A stretch of 5,644 nt of DNA, taken from JAUWVG01 sp964633715. Lineage in GTDB: Bacteria; Acidobacteriota; Aminicenantia; Aminicenantales; Aminicenantaceae. Under the pieces are notes generated by a model. That model did not search any database, was not told where the DNA came from, and worked only from the letters and a program-made list of their open reading frames with translations. The stretch covers positions 1-5,644 of the forward strand of contig CAZWHQ010000107.1 in the NCBI GenBank assembly GCA_964633715.1, given 5' to 3'. Position numbers and translations under genes: made by a program. Positions 1 to 5,644 of the stretch are shown here, piece by piece (positions within the stretch are counted from its first letter, which is position 1; every line of letters starts with the position of its first letter).

Positions 1-1
1 C

Positions 2-484
2 TTCAGGCTAAATCCAGATAAGAACATGAACGGAATCGACAATGCCGTTGTAATAGAAAAGAATCCAAAAAATTGGCTTGATGCGATGATCCTTTATCAG
101 TCCGAGATCGATACTGAAGAGGTTTTAATAGCGGATCCCCTGGATGCCAACTGCAATGGTGCAGACATTTCATTGGCTTGGGCCAAGTACTCTGCTCTCA
201 ATGCAATAGTCGCTGAACGTATCCTTAAACCTCCCGCTGAAAGCAGGGGTGACATCGAACAGGCCGCAATCTGGGAAAATGGAACCTGGTATACGGAAAT
301 ATCCAGAAAACTTGTCACAGGTCATGTTGATGATGTCCAATTCGACGACCTGTCCAGGACATACGCTTTCGGAATCGCCACCATGGATAATACGGGTGGG
401 GAGGGACATAACACACATGGTTCCACCATATATCAGCTCGCTTTTGATATCGGGAGCAAACCTCCAGTTACTGTGAAGAAATGA
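2..484 (+). CDS. EB_dh-like haem-binding domain protein, 5' end cut by window
   Basis: The frame is open to the left edge, so this is the C-terminal part of a longer protein; the first ATG (base 26) has no clear ribosome binding site and is probably internal. The visible 160 residues resemble the ethylbenzene dehydrogenase haem-binding domain (EB_dh family, as in the gamma subunit of ethylbenzene dehydrogenase and related DMSO-reductase-type enzymes). Counting from the base-26 Met, the pattern is a WENGTWY strand (residues 83-89), then ISRKL with a TGHVDDVQF stretch (92-106), then FGIATMDNTGG (115-125) followed by His128 and His131 and a final YQLAF strand. In characterised members this domain holds a b haem outside the cytoplasm. 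Met120 and the nearby His residues are possible ligands, but I cannot assign them. No C-terminal anchor is seen. The next gene starts 60 bases on, on the same strand, suggesting a shared electron-transfer role. Family is fairly sure; substrate is unknown. Confidence 0.7.
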   Translation, partial: FRLNPDKNMNGIDNAVVIEKNPKNWLDAMILYQSEIDTEEVLIADPLDANCNGADISLAWAKYSALNAIVAERILKPPAESRGDIEQAAIWENGTWYTEISRKLVTGHVDDVQFDDLSRTYAFGIATMDNTGGEGHNTHGSTIYQLAFDIGSKPPVTVKK

Positions 485-497
485 ATTGTCCATTGGA

Positions 498-515
498 CTT
501 ATATTATGATATAAG
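498..515. promoter_or_regulatory. AT-rich dyad / small hairpin before the membrane-protein gene
   Basis: The stretch reads CTTATAT-TATG-ATATAAG: a perfect 7-base inverted repeat around a 4-base centre, 16 bases upstream of the strong ribosome binding site. It could be an operator dyad or a weak RNA hairpin between genes 1 and 2. It also contains -10-like hexamers (TATTAT 502-507, TATGAT 505-510), but no convincing -35 lies at the right distance. There is no U-run after it, so it is not a standard terminator. The stem is all A/T apart from one G-C pair and could be chance in AT-rich spacer. Confidence 0.3.
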
Positions 516-530
516 GAATTGAGGATACTG

Positions 531-540
531 GGAGGAGGTG
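531..540 (+). promoter_or_regulatory. Strong Shine-Dalgarno for the five-helix membrane protein
   Basis: GGAGGAGGTG is a near-perfect complement to the 16S rRNA tail and lies 4 bases before the ATG at 545. It fixes that start codon and suggests high translation of the membrane protein and, through the ATGA overlap, of the ferredoxin behind it. Confidence 0.85.
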
Positions 541-544
541 TTTT

Positions 545-1162
545 ATGGATTCACATGTTATTGAGAAAGCCCTGGAAGTCTGGATACTTCAAAATCTACT
601 GAATTTTTCAATTATGCTCGGCATTTTGGCTTTAGGACTGGCCATTGTCAAAAAGTACTACGAATCCATTGAAAAAAAACTAACGCTCAGAGTCTCTATT
701 GAGATATGGAATATACTCACAATACTCATTGTCGATATTCTGCTTGTGTTTATCGCTGTAACCGGGTATCTGGTTTTGAATCCGGACATCATGGCGGACA
801 TAAAAATTGCTGTTCCATTTGTTCCTATTGCCACTATTCTTTTCACCATCGCACTGGTTCTTCGATTATTTCATGGCGGACATAATATCAAAAATCCAAA
901 TTTCATGCGGGCTGTATGGTTTATGTTTGCAGCAAATATCATAAATATCATTGGATTTACTTTTATTATGGAAGCGCCAAGCGGCGAATATCTTGAGATT
1001 CATCCCAGCTCTTTCTGGATTTTTCTTAAGACCCACCTCCGCTCCAATGCAAACCCAGGCGGCTTAGAACTTTCGCAGGTGACTTTTTATATTTGTTTTC
1101 CAATCCTGATTCTTGTCTTTATCTGGGGATTTATTTCGGCAATACGCCAGTTGAAAAAATGA
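545..1162 (+). CDS. Five-helix integral membrane protein, unknown family
   Basis: I do not recognise the family of this 205-residue protein. Hydrophobic stretches at about residues 15-36, 54-78, 88-109, 120-142 and 178-200 predict five membrane helices. The loop between helices 1 and 2 is rich in Lys/Arg (KK at 36-37, KK at 44-45, R49), as are the 3-4 loop and the RQLKK tail. This gives an N-out, C-in topology with a roughly 35-residue external loop between helices 4 and 5. Histidines are H4, H110 and H113 (an HGGH motif at the cytoplasmic end of helix 3), H153 and H164. None sits in a helix core, so a classical di-haem cytochrome b is unlikely. The start is fixed by the Shine-Dalgarno at 531-540. 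It lies between an EB_dh-type haem protein and a ferredoxin that overlaps its stop, so a membrane anchor or electron relay for such a complex is a reasonable inference, unproven. Confidence 0.8.
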   Translation: MDSHVIEKALEVWILQNLLNFSIMLGILALGLAIVKKYYESIEKKLTLRVSIEIWNILTILIVDILLVFIAVTGYLVLNPDIMADIKIAVPFVPIATILFTIALVLRLFHGGHNIKNPNFMRAVWFMFAANIINIIGFTFIMEAPSGEYLEIHPSSFWIFLKTHLRSNANPGGLELSQVTFYICFPILILVFIWGFISAIRQLKK

Positions 1163-1389
1163 AAGGTGAAAAAACCGTGGCCTGGGAATGGAAACTTATT
1201 TTTCAAAACTGCACGGGGTGTGGGATCTGTGCGGATGTCTGCCATGAGGAGGCTATAAGAATGACAAGAGACATGGCATACCCTGAAGCCGTGCCGGGAA
1301 AATGCAATGGATGTATGGCCTGTTTTAAGCAGTGCCCTTTTGATGCCTTAGAAGTTAAAGATTCTTTATCTTCTGTTTCTCACCCCTAG
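1159..1389 (+). CDS. 2x[4Fe-4S] ferredoxin-type protein
   Basis: This is a small 76-residue iron-sulfur protein with two complete four-cysteine motifs. Cluster site 1 is C18-x2-C21-x2-C24-x3-C28. Cluster site 2 is C49-x2-C52-x2-C55-x3-C59 followed by Pro60. The pattern is that of bacterial dicluster ferredoxins, which carry single electrons in the cytoplasm; there is no signal peptide or membrane helix. The first motif lacks the usual Pro after its last Cys (His29 instead), which may affect potential or partner choice. I chose the ATG at 1159 rather than the in-frame ATG at 1093. It forms an ATGA overlap with the stop of the membrane-protein gene, implying translational coupling, and the extra 22 residues from 1093 would be read out of frame inside that gene. 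The coupling suggests it docks at the cytoplasmic face of the five-helix protein. Its electron donor and acceptor are not known. Confidence 0.88.
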   Translation: MKGEKTVAWEWKLIFQNCTGCGICADVCHEEAIRMTRDMAYPEAVPGKCNGCMACFKQCPFDALEVKDSLSSVSHP

Positions 1390-1464
1390 TATTTCTTTTT
1401 ATTTTCAGCTCACCATTCAAAGGGAAATAAGGAGAATAGAAGTATAAAAAACAGGAAAACGGGA

Positions 1465-2469
1465 ATGAAAAAAAAACTCACTTTTTGGCTGCTCACCACC
1501 TTCATCTTTATGGGTTTGGCGCTCCAGGCCAATGCCCAAGGGAAAATTTCAGGCCTGGCCTACATGGATTTCTACACCATCGGAGACCACCACAATAAAA
1601 ATATCAAGGGCCGCAACGGCTTCTGGGCGAGAAGAATATATTTCACTTATGATTATGAGCTCAGTCCCTCATTTGATATCCGATTCAGATTGGAAGGAAA
1701 CAGCGCCGGTGATTTTAAAAGCAGGACAAAAATAAGCCCCCACATAAAGGACCTCTACCTGGAGTATAAGCTCAATAAGACCTCCTTCTTTTTTGGACTG
1801 GCGAGCACGCCAACCTGGGACCAGTTGGAAAGGTACTGGGGATACCGCTCTGTAGAAAAGACTCCCGTCGACCTCTATAAAATGGGATCCCCCAGGGATT
1901 TTGGAATTGCAGTCAAAGGCCATACTGCAGGCCAAAAAATATATTATCACTTTATGCTGGCCAACGGAGAAGGTGTAAAGGGAGAAATTAACAAAATGAA
2001 AAAGGCCTATGGAGCTTTAGGATTCAGTCCCTGGGAAGAAGTGTATTTCGAGTTCTACGGGGATTATTCCCAGGGAAATGAAACAAATCCCACAATATCC
2101 ACCCTTCAGGCGTTTTTGGCTTACAAAAAGAAAAAGTTTACTGCAGGTTTACAGTATGCTTATCAGGCACATTCAGGGAGCGGGGAAGATTTTAATCTCC
2201 AGGTGGCCTCGGGTTTTCTGGTTTTTTCCTTAAAGGAGAACGTCAATCTCTTTGTTCGGACAGACAGAATGTTCCGGCCGAATCCCTATGGTGAGCAAAT
2301 CAGCTATTCTCCCTTTGACCGCACATCTCCCTGCACCGTTTTCCTGGCGGGACTTGACTTTAAAGTGAACTCCAATTTCAGTTTTATACCCAACATCGCC
2401 TATGTCCATTATGATGACATCTCTGCCAGCGATTTATACTTTAAATTCACAATGTATATCCGGTGGTAA
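1465..2469 (+). CDS. Outer-membrane porin, phosphate-selective porin O/P-like
   Basis: This 334-residue precursor has a clear Sec signal peptide: MKKK start, hydrophobic core at residues 6-20, likely cut after ANA at 24. The rest alternates short polar turns with aromatic-rich beta strands (for example IYFTYDYEL 58-66, DIRFRLEG 71-78, VYFEFYGDY 193-201, FTAGLQYAYQ 225-234). It ends in FKFTMYIRW, a terminal strand with an aromatic last residue as expected for BAM-assembled barrels. The WDQLERYWGYRSVEK region (118-132) followed by GSPRDFGIAVKG (141-152) is typical of phosphate-selective porin O/P-like proteins; true phosphate specificity should not be assumed. The ATG has an AGGAAA 7 bases upstream (1452-1457) and gives the complete signal peptide. 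It lies 75 bases after the ferredoxin gene with no terminator visible between, so it may be the last gene of the operon and supply solute entry for the pathway. Confidence 0.85.
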   Translation: MKKKLTFWLLTTFIFMGLALQANAQGKISGLAYMDFYTIGDHHNKNIKGRNGFWARRIYFTYDYELSPSFDIRFRLEGNSAGDFKSRTKISPHIKDLYLEYKLNKTSFFFGLASTPTWDQLERYWGYRSVEKTPVDLYKMGSPRDFGIAVKGHTAGQKIYYHFMLANGEGVKGEINKMKKAYGALGFSPWEEVYFEFYGDYSQGNETNPTISTLQAFLAYKKKKFTAGLQYAYQAHSGSGEDFNLQVASGFLVFSLKENVNLFVRTDRMFRPNPYGEQISYSPFDRTSPCTVFLAGLDFKVNSNFSFIPNIAYVHYDDISASDLYFKFTMYIRW

Positions 2470-2470
2470 G

Positions 2471-2725
2471 TTGAAAAAGAGTGCTCCGAAAGTGTTTTTC
2501 GACTGCGACCAGTATTCAGCCAATTTTTCGGCCAACCGCATCACACCGGCTTCGAAATTCAGGATGGGGCTGGCTATCGATTATGAAAATAACAAATTCG
2601 ATGTGGACGGAGAGGAAATTTCCAGCATTCCTGAAAGAAGGCAAAAATTCGGAACTGTTCTTTTATATTTGCAAGCACGCCGGAAAATTTGTCTGGAGAA
2701 AAGTATTTCACATACATGTAATTAA
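2471..2725 (+). pseudogene. Fragment of a probable secreted/outer-membrane protein
   Basis: Starting 2 bases after the porin stop, the second forward frame reads through about 84 codons to a TAA at 2723-2725. The first 60 or so residues look like real protein: an APKVFFDCD segment, then SANRIT, FRMGLAIDYENNKFDVDG and EEISSIPERRQKF, a beta-strand-and-turn pattern like barrel or surface proteins. There is no credible start (at best a TTG at 2471, with no Shine-Dalgarno) and no signal peptide. The last 20 or so residues, after QKFG, lose the pattern. From memory, the KVFFDC and NRIT...KFRMGL pieces recall the N-terminal and mid-protein parts of a larger beta-rich family, which would mean an internal deletion; I could not verify this. 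It abuts the truncated ABC ATPase in the same frame, separated only by the stop. I read it as a gene relic; misassembly is the alternative. Confidence 0.5.
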
Positions 2726-3319
2726 ATGACCATCAATCTCTTCTTGAACTTCATCCCCCCCACTGAAGGAACCGTCTCCATAGAAGCTATAGACATGATA
2801 CAAGAGCCATTAAAAGCAAAGGATTTTGTATCCTTTGTTTCTGAAAATGTCATGCTGTACGGAAATTTTTCGGCCTACCAGAACATCCACTATTTTTCCA
2901 AGTTGGCCGGCAAACGAAATCTCACCAGAGACGATTATGCCAAAGTCATGAAAAGTGTAGGGCTGCAGGAAGACGCCTTCAACATGCGCACGAAAAATTT
3001 CTCCAAGGGAATGAGGCAGAAGCTCGGCATTGCCATAGCCATTATCAAAGACGCCCCTAATATTATTCTCGATGAGCCGACCTCCGGCCTGGATCCCAGG
3101 TCCGGACAGGAATTCCTCGTGCTGCTGTCCTCTCTGCGGGATCAGGGAAAATCCATCTTTATGTCCACTCACGATATTTTCCGCGCCAAATTTGTCGCCG
3201 ACAGAGTTGGATTTATGCAGAAGGGAAAACTGATCATGCTGAAGACAAAAGAAGAACTAGCTGGAGAAGACCTCAATCAGCTCTACATCGAGTACATGCA
3301 CGAACACCCTGACAAATAA
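2726..3319 (+). pseudogene. ABC transporter ATPase lacking its N-terminus and Walker A
   Basis: The 197 residues match an ABC-2/DrrA-type exporter ATPase from just after the Walker A lysine onward: TINLFLNFIPPTEGTVSI is the usual stretch after GKTT. Present are a Q-loop region (SENVMLYGNFSAYQNI, 39-54, with Glu40 where Gln is usual), a signature motif NFSKGMRQ (91-98), Walker B NIILDE (112-117), D-loop SGLD (120-123) and switch His149 in STHD. The C-terminal tail is normal. Missing are about 40-45 residues including the P-loop, without which a nucleotide cannot bind in the usual way. The ATG at 2726 follows directly on an in-frame TAA and has no Shine-Dalgarno, and no frame upstream encodes a P-loop, so a simple frameshift does not explain it. 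No permease gene follows: the next gene is convergent, 2 bases away. Most likely a deletion remnant; a catalytically dead subunit is possible but less likely. Confidence 0.75.
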
Positions 3320-3321
3320 GT

Positions 3322-5391
3322 TTATCTCAATTTTTTCTGCACTGGATAGCGGATAAGGGTTTTCTGCTCAGGCACTCCCGGCATCGTGAGATACTCCTCC
3401 TCATGAACTCCCTTGATCTCATATCCCATTTCCGAGATAAAATTCATAAGAGTTTCAATTGTGGCCGGTTCTGTCTCGAAGGGACCGATATGGAGAATCT
3501 GGGCTACGGTGCCATACTCCCAGATTTCAATTTTGACTTCAATATCCTTTGTCGTTTGAGGGATTGACTCGATTTCTTCAGGAATGGGCAGGCCCCAGAT
3601 TCCAATCCATTCGTCTCGAGGCGCGCTCTCAGCATTGGGCCAACGGGCACACGGAGCTCCCATCTGGAATTTAATCCCTTTTTTTGCTAGTTCAGCACTC
3701 AGTCCAAACACAGAACCGTAGAGTGCGGGCATGGCCTGCTGGGCGGTCACATTGGGATCTCCTGTCGTATAAACCACAGCCATCTTACGGGAGGGCATTT
3801 CAATAATTTGGGGATCTGTATCAGAAATCGAGTCTTGGAGCTCATCCGGCTTAGGCTCCTTTGATGGAGCTTTTGTGAGTTTTATATAGGAAGGAAGACG
3901 ATATCTCGTGTTGTTCGCAACGGCTGAAGCGACCCCAACCAAGGCCTTGTCAATAAGCATCAAGTCGATCAGTACGGCATGCTTCTCTCTGGAGCCATCT
4001 TCTGTAGGAAACGGTATTCTGAAGGAACCATTAAATCCATCTTTCCTGAAACTGGGCCGTCCTACAGGATCCAAAGGTTTCATATCCGTATTCTCTTCTC
4101 CCGTAAGTCTGCTCGCAGCCTTCCCGTCTTCATTAAACTCGATCTCTACAGGTACAGCCCCGCTGTGAGTATAGATTTCACCTTTCCATACACCCACAAG
4201 CTCTTGTGGAACTGGTATTTTTTCCGGTTTTTGCTGAGCTTTTTTCTTGACTCTACTCCGCTTTTCGGCAAACTCCGGAAGCAGCGCAGCAAAGATGTCC
4301 TGGGCATATGAGCTGAGATTTCTATTGGAGGAGTTGCTGAGGATAACGACCGCAACATTCTCTTCAGGAAGGAGTTGGAGAGTGGTACTCACTCCCGGCA
4401 TTCCTCCTCCGTGACTGACAATCTTGTATCCATAGAGGTCACCTGTAGACCAACCCAACTTGTATCCAATTTCAGGCAGTTTCGGATCCACATCCTCCTG
4501 CATTAAAGTGATGGTCTTGTCCTTCAGGATGGATTCCTGGTCCTCAAGATGATTTTTAAGATGAAACATCCCAAAGCGGACAAGATCATGGGCACTCGAG
4601 TAGACGGCCGACGCTCCACGGTGATCAAAATCGTAGAAAGGAATAGATGTTTTCCCCATATATCTTTGGGCTACATTGTCATGAGCGGCCTCATCCGGAG
4701 ATAACAATATGTCCATATTGCTCAAGGCCAGTGGTTTAAAAACCTCTTTCGTCATGAAATCGCGATAGGTCATGCCTGAAACCTGCTCGATGATAAATTC
4801 CAAAATCCCAAAACCAAAATTGGCATAGTTATAGAGAACCCCGGGGGGGACGACCAGAATTCCATAACGCCGGATGGATTCTTCCATATTCGGCCGTTTG
4901 TATTCATCTCCTTCGTAGAAAAAATTCCAGTGAATGGCAAGTCCGGCCGTATGATGAAGAAGGCGCCTCACGGTTGCATCGGAAACATCACCGGCAAAAG
5001 CTGTTAATTGTGCGGTCCCAAGGTAGTCATTAGCCGGATTGTCCAAATCGACGAGGGCGCGCTCAAACAGCACCATCAACCCTGTGGCGGTGATCGGCTT
5101 GGATATCGACGCAAGTGAATAGAGAGTGTGAGGAGTGGCCTCAATTTTTTTTTCGATGCTGGCCCACCCAAAGGATTCCTCCCATATTATCACACCATCA
5201 TGAGCTACGGCGACTGAAAAAGACGGGATACGAGATTTATTGACAACATCGGCCATCCTGGAACGGACATTGCCAAAAATATCTTCCTGAGCTACCCGTT
5301 CTGAATTTGGCGAGGAAAATCCAATAGGGCCGAGGCAACAGACAGCTAAAACCAGAAGAAAGAAGGACGGAGATTTTCGTTTATTGTTCAT
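3322..5391 (-). CDS. Exported serine hydrolase (beta-lactamase/S12-like) fused to a GyrI-like domain
   Basis: This 689-residue protein has an N-terminal export signal (KRK then a hydrophobic core, residues 3-25). CC at 18-19 lacks a standard lipobox, so signal peptidase I is more likely. Domain 1 (about 38-370) is a class C beta-lactamase/S12 peptidase fold with all three active-site motifs: S95-x-x-K98 (nucleophile Ser95), Y189-A-N191, and H327-G-G in place of KTG. Such proteins include esterases, D-aminopeptidases and penicillin-binding proteins, so antibiotic cleavage should not be assumed. Domain 2 (about 394-507) is a beta-rich region opening LVGVWKGEIY, like the small barrels that often follow this fold. 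Domain 3 (about 525-686) is a full GyrI-like ligand-binding domain with HIGPFET (634-640), GYEIKG (656-661) and EEYL (665-668, Glu666 at the usual acidic position). The start is supported by a GGGGAGG 7 bases upstream. It is probably periplasmic and cotranslated with the small gene before it. Substrate unknown. Confidence 0.88.
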   Translation of the reverse strand: MNNKRKSPSFFLLVLAVCCLGPIGFSSPNSERVAQEDIFGNVRSRMADVVNKSRIPSFSVAVAHDGVIIWEESFGWASIEKKIEATPHTLYSLASISKPITATGLMVLFERALVDLDNPANDYLGTAQLTAFAGDVSDATVRRLLHHTAGLAIHWNFFYEGDEYKRPNMEESIRRYGILVVPPGVLYNYANFGFGILEFIIEQVSGMTYRDFMTKEVFKPLALSNMDILLSPDEAAHDNVAQRYMGKTSIPFYDFDHRGASAVYSSAHDLVRFGMFHLKNHLEDQESILKDKTITLMQEDVDPKLPEIGYKLGWSTGDLYGYKIVSHGGGMPGVSTTLQLLPEENVAVVILSNSSNRNLSSYAQDIFAALLPEFAEKRSRVKKKAQQKPEKIPVPQELVGVWKGEIYTHSGAVPVEIEFNEDGKAASRLTGEENTDMKPLDPVGRPSFRKDGFNGSFRIPFPTEDGSREKHAVLIDLMLIDKALVGVASAVANNTRYRLPSYIKLTKAPSKEPKPDELQDSISDTDPQIIEMPSRKMAVVYTTGDPNVTAQQAMPALYGSVFGLSAELAKKGIKFQMGAPCARWPNAESAPRDEWIGIWGLPIPEEIESIPQTTKDIEVKIEIWEYGTVAQILHIGPFETEPATIETLMNFISEMGYEIKGVHEEEYLTMPGVPEQKTLIRYPVQKKLR

Positions 5392-5573
5392 TGTTTTGCC
5401 TCCCCGGTGTTGATTTTTGACGTTTTTGCTCTTGTTTCGATGCAGGCCATCAAGGCTTCTTCTTCGGTTTCTGCCTTAAAAAAACTGCGGCTGTTTGCGC
5501 ATTGGACTCCGAACCGATCTCCATCCTTGCTCACGATCATTTCAATTTTATTGATACCAGTATCTTGATACAT
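5388..5573 (-). CDS. Small protein, faintly HicB-like, coupled to the hydrolase gene
   Basis: This is a 61-residue soluble protein without signal peptide or membrane helix. An in-frame TGA at 5597-5595 lies eight codons upstream, so ATG 5573 is the first possible ATG; an AGG 8 bases before it is a weak ribosome binding site. ATG 5540 (Met12) is an alternative start, without a Shine-Dalgarno. The core, with strands around IEMIVSKDGDRFGVQC (10-25), then SFFKAETEEEALMACIETRA (30-49), follows the beta-beta-beta-alpha pattern of HicB-like antitoxin domains (strand-DG-strand, then T-x-EEA helix). The usual central PG loop is shortened, however, and no HicA partner is seen within the window. Its stop overlaps the hydrolase start by ATGA, and the hydrolase ribosome binding site lies inside its last codons, so the two are translationally coupled. 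HicB relationship is a guess; that the gene is real is supported mainly by the overlap and natural-looking sequence. Confidence 0.5.
   Translation of the reverse strand: MYQDTGINKIEMIVSKDGDRFGVQCANSRSFFKAETEEEALMACIETRAKTSKINTGEAKQ
5399..5405 (-). promoter_or_regulatory. Shine-Dalgarno of the hydrolase gene inside the upstream small gene
   Basis: On the minus strand GGGGAGG precedes the ATG at 5391 by 7 bases. It fixes the hydrolase start and lies within the final codons of the 61-residue gene, so ribosomes finishing that gene end exactly where the next round begins. Confidence 0.8.
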
Positions 5574-5644
5574 CTTCAGCCTGTCACTCAGAGTTCATAA
5601 GAATTTGGTTTTTGTACTTACCGTGCTTTACTCACATTTTTGTC

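Noticed and set aside
170..493. Minus-strand open frame of 107 codons opposite the EB_dh gene
   Set aside because: It is antisense to a convincing domain, with no ribosome binding site or family resemblance.
485..530. Sigma-70 promoter upstream of the membrane-protein gene
   Set aside because: The -10-like hexamers TATTAT and TATGAT have no -35 hexamer at 16-18 bases; TTGTCC (486) and TTGGAC (493) are wrongly spaced.
1093..1158. Upstream ATG giving a 22-residue N-terminal extension to the ferredoxin
   Set aside because: It lies out of frame inside the last helix of the membrane-protein gene and lacks a ribosome binding site; the ATG at 1159 forms an ATGA overlap and starts just before the conserved region.
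2522..2875. 12-base direct repeat AATTTTTCGGCC at 2522-2533 and 2864-2875, considered as a recombination footprint
   Set aside because: The copies do not flank the truncation point at 2726 in a way that explains the loss, both encode an ordinary NFSA in their genes, and one such match is plausible by chance in this length.
2810..3172. 120-codon open frame on the minus strand inside the ATPase remnant
   Set aside because: It is antisense to a region with clear ABC ATPase motifs and has no recognisable domain.
3908..4311. Plus-strand open frames of 86 and 110 codons inside the hydrolase gene
   Set aside because: They run antisense to continuous hydrolase coding sequence, have low-complexity composition and no recognisable domain.
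5598..5644. Promoter for the minus-strand unit
   Set aside because: A GACA at the window edge could be part of a -35, but no -10 lies at a proper distance and the sequence is cut off.

Overview
The window is 5.6 kb of moderate G+C bacterial DNA. Secreted proteins, a long outer-membrane barrel ending in an aromatic residue, and a haem-binding protein of the ethylbenzene dehydrogenase (EB_dh) type beside a ferredoxin suggest a Gram-negative bacterium with respiratory or anaerobic metabolism. The sequence alone does not fix the phylum. Acidobacteriota/Aminicenantes-like, deltaproteobacterial or Bacteroidota-related lineages would all fit, and this is a low-confidence guess.

Plus strand, 1-2469: four genes in a row look like one transcription unit. 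(1) The 3' part of an EB_dh-like b-haem domain protein, cut by the window edge. (2) A five-helix membrane protein of no family I recognise, preceded by a very strong Shine-Dalgarno and a small AT-rich hairpin. (3) A 76-residue 2x[4Fe-4S] ferredoxin whose ATG overlaps the stop of gene 2 (ATGA). (4) After 75 bases, an outer-membrane porin of the phosphate-selective porin O/P type. Genes 1-3 read as a possible small electron-transfer module (haem protein, membrane protein, cytoplasmic Fe-S carrier); that is inference.

Plus strand, 2470-3319: this looks like a decayed or rearranged patch. About 250 bases hold a fragment of a probable outer-membrane or secreted protein that ends at a TAA. Directly abutting it is an ABC-transporter ATPase that begins just after the place where its Walker A motif should be. 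Every other ATPase motif is present, so this looks like a deletion or recombination junction (or an assembly join) rather than a working gene.

Minus strand, 5573-3322: a two-gene unit. A 61-residue protein with a faint HicB-like pattern overlaps by ATGA with a 689-residue exported serine hydrolase. That hydrolase has a beta-lactamase/S12-type domain, a middle beta-rich domain and a complete C-terminal GyrI-like ligand-binding domain. Its stop lies only 2 bases from the stop of the convergent ABC remnant, and I see no terminator hairpin there.

Bases 485-544 and 1390-1464 are short gaps. Bases 5574-5644 hold the upstream region of the minus-strand unit, with no promoter I would defend. I see no tRNA, rRNA, CRISPR array, insertion sequence or riboswitch.
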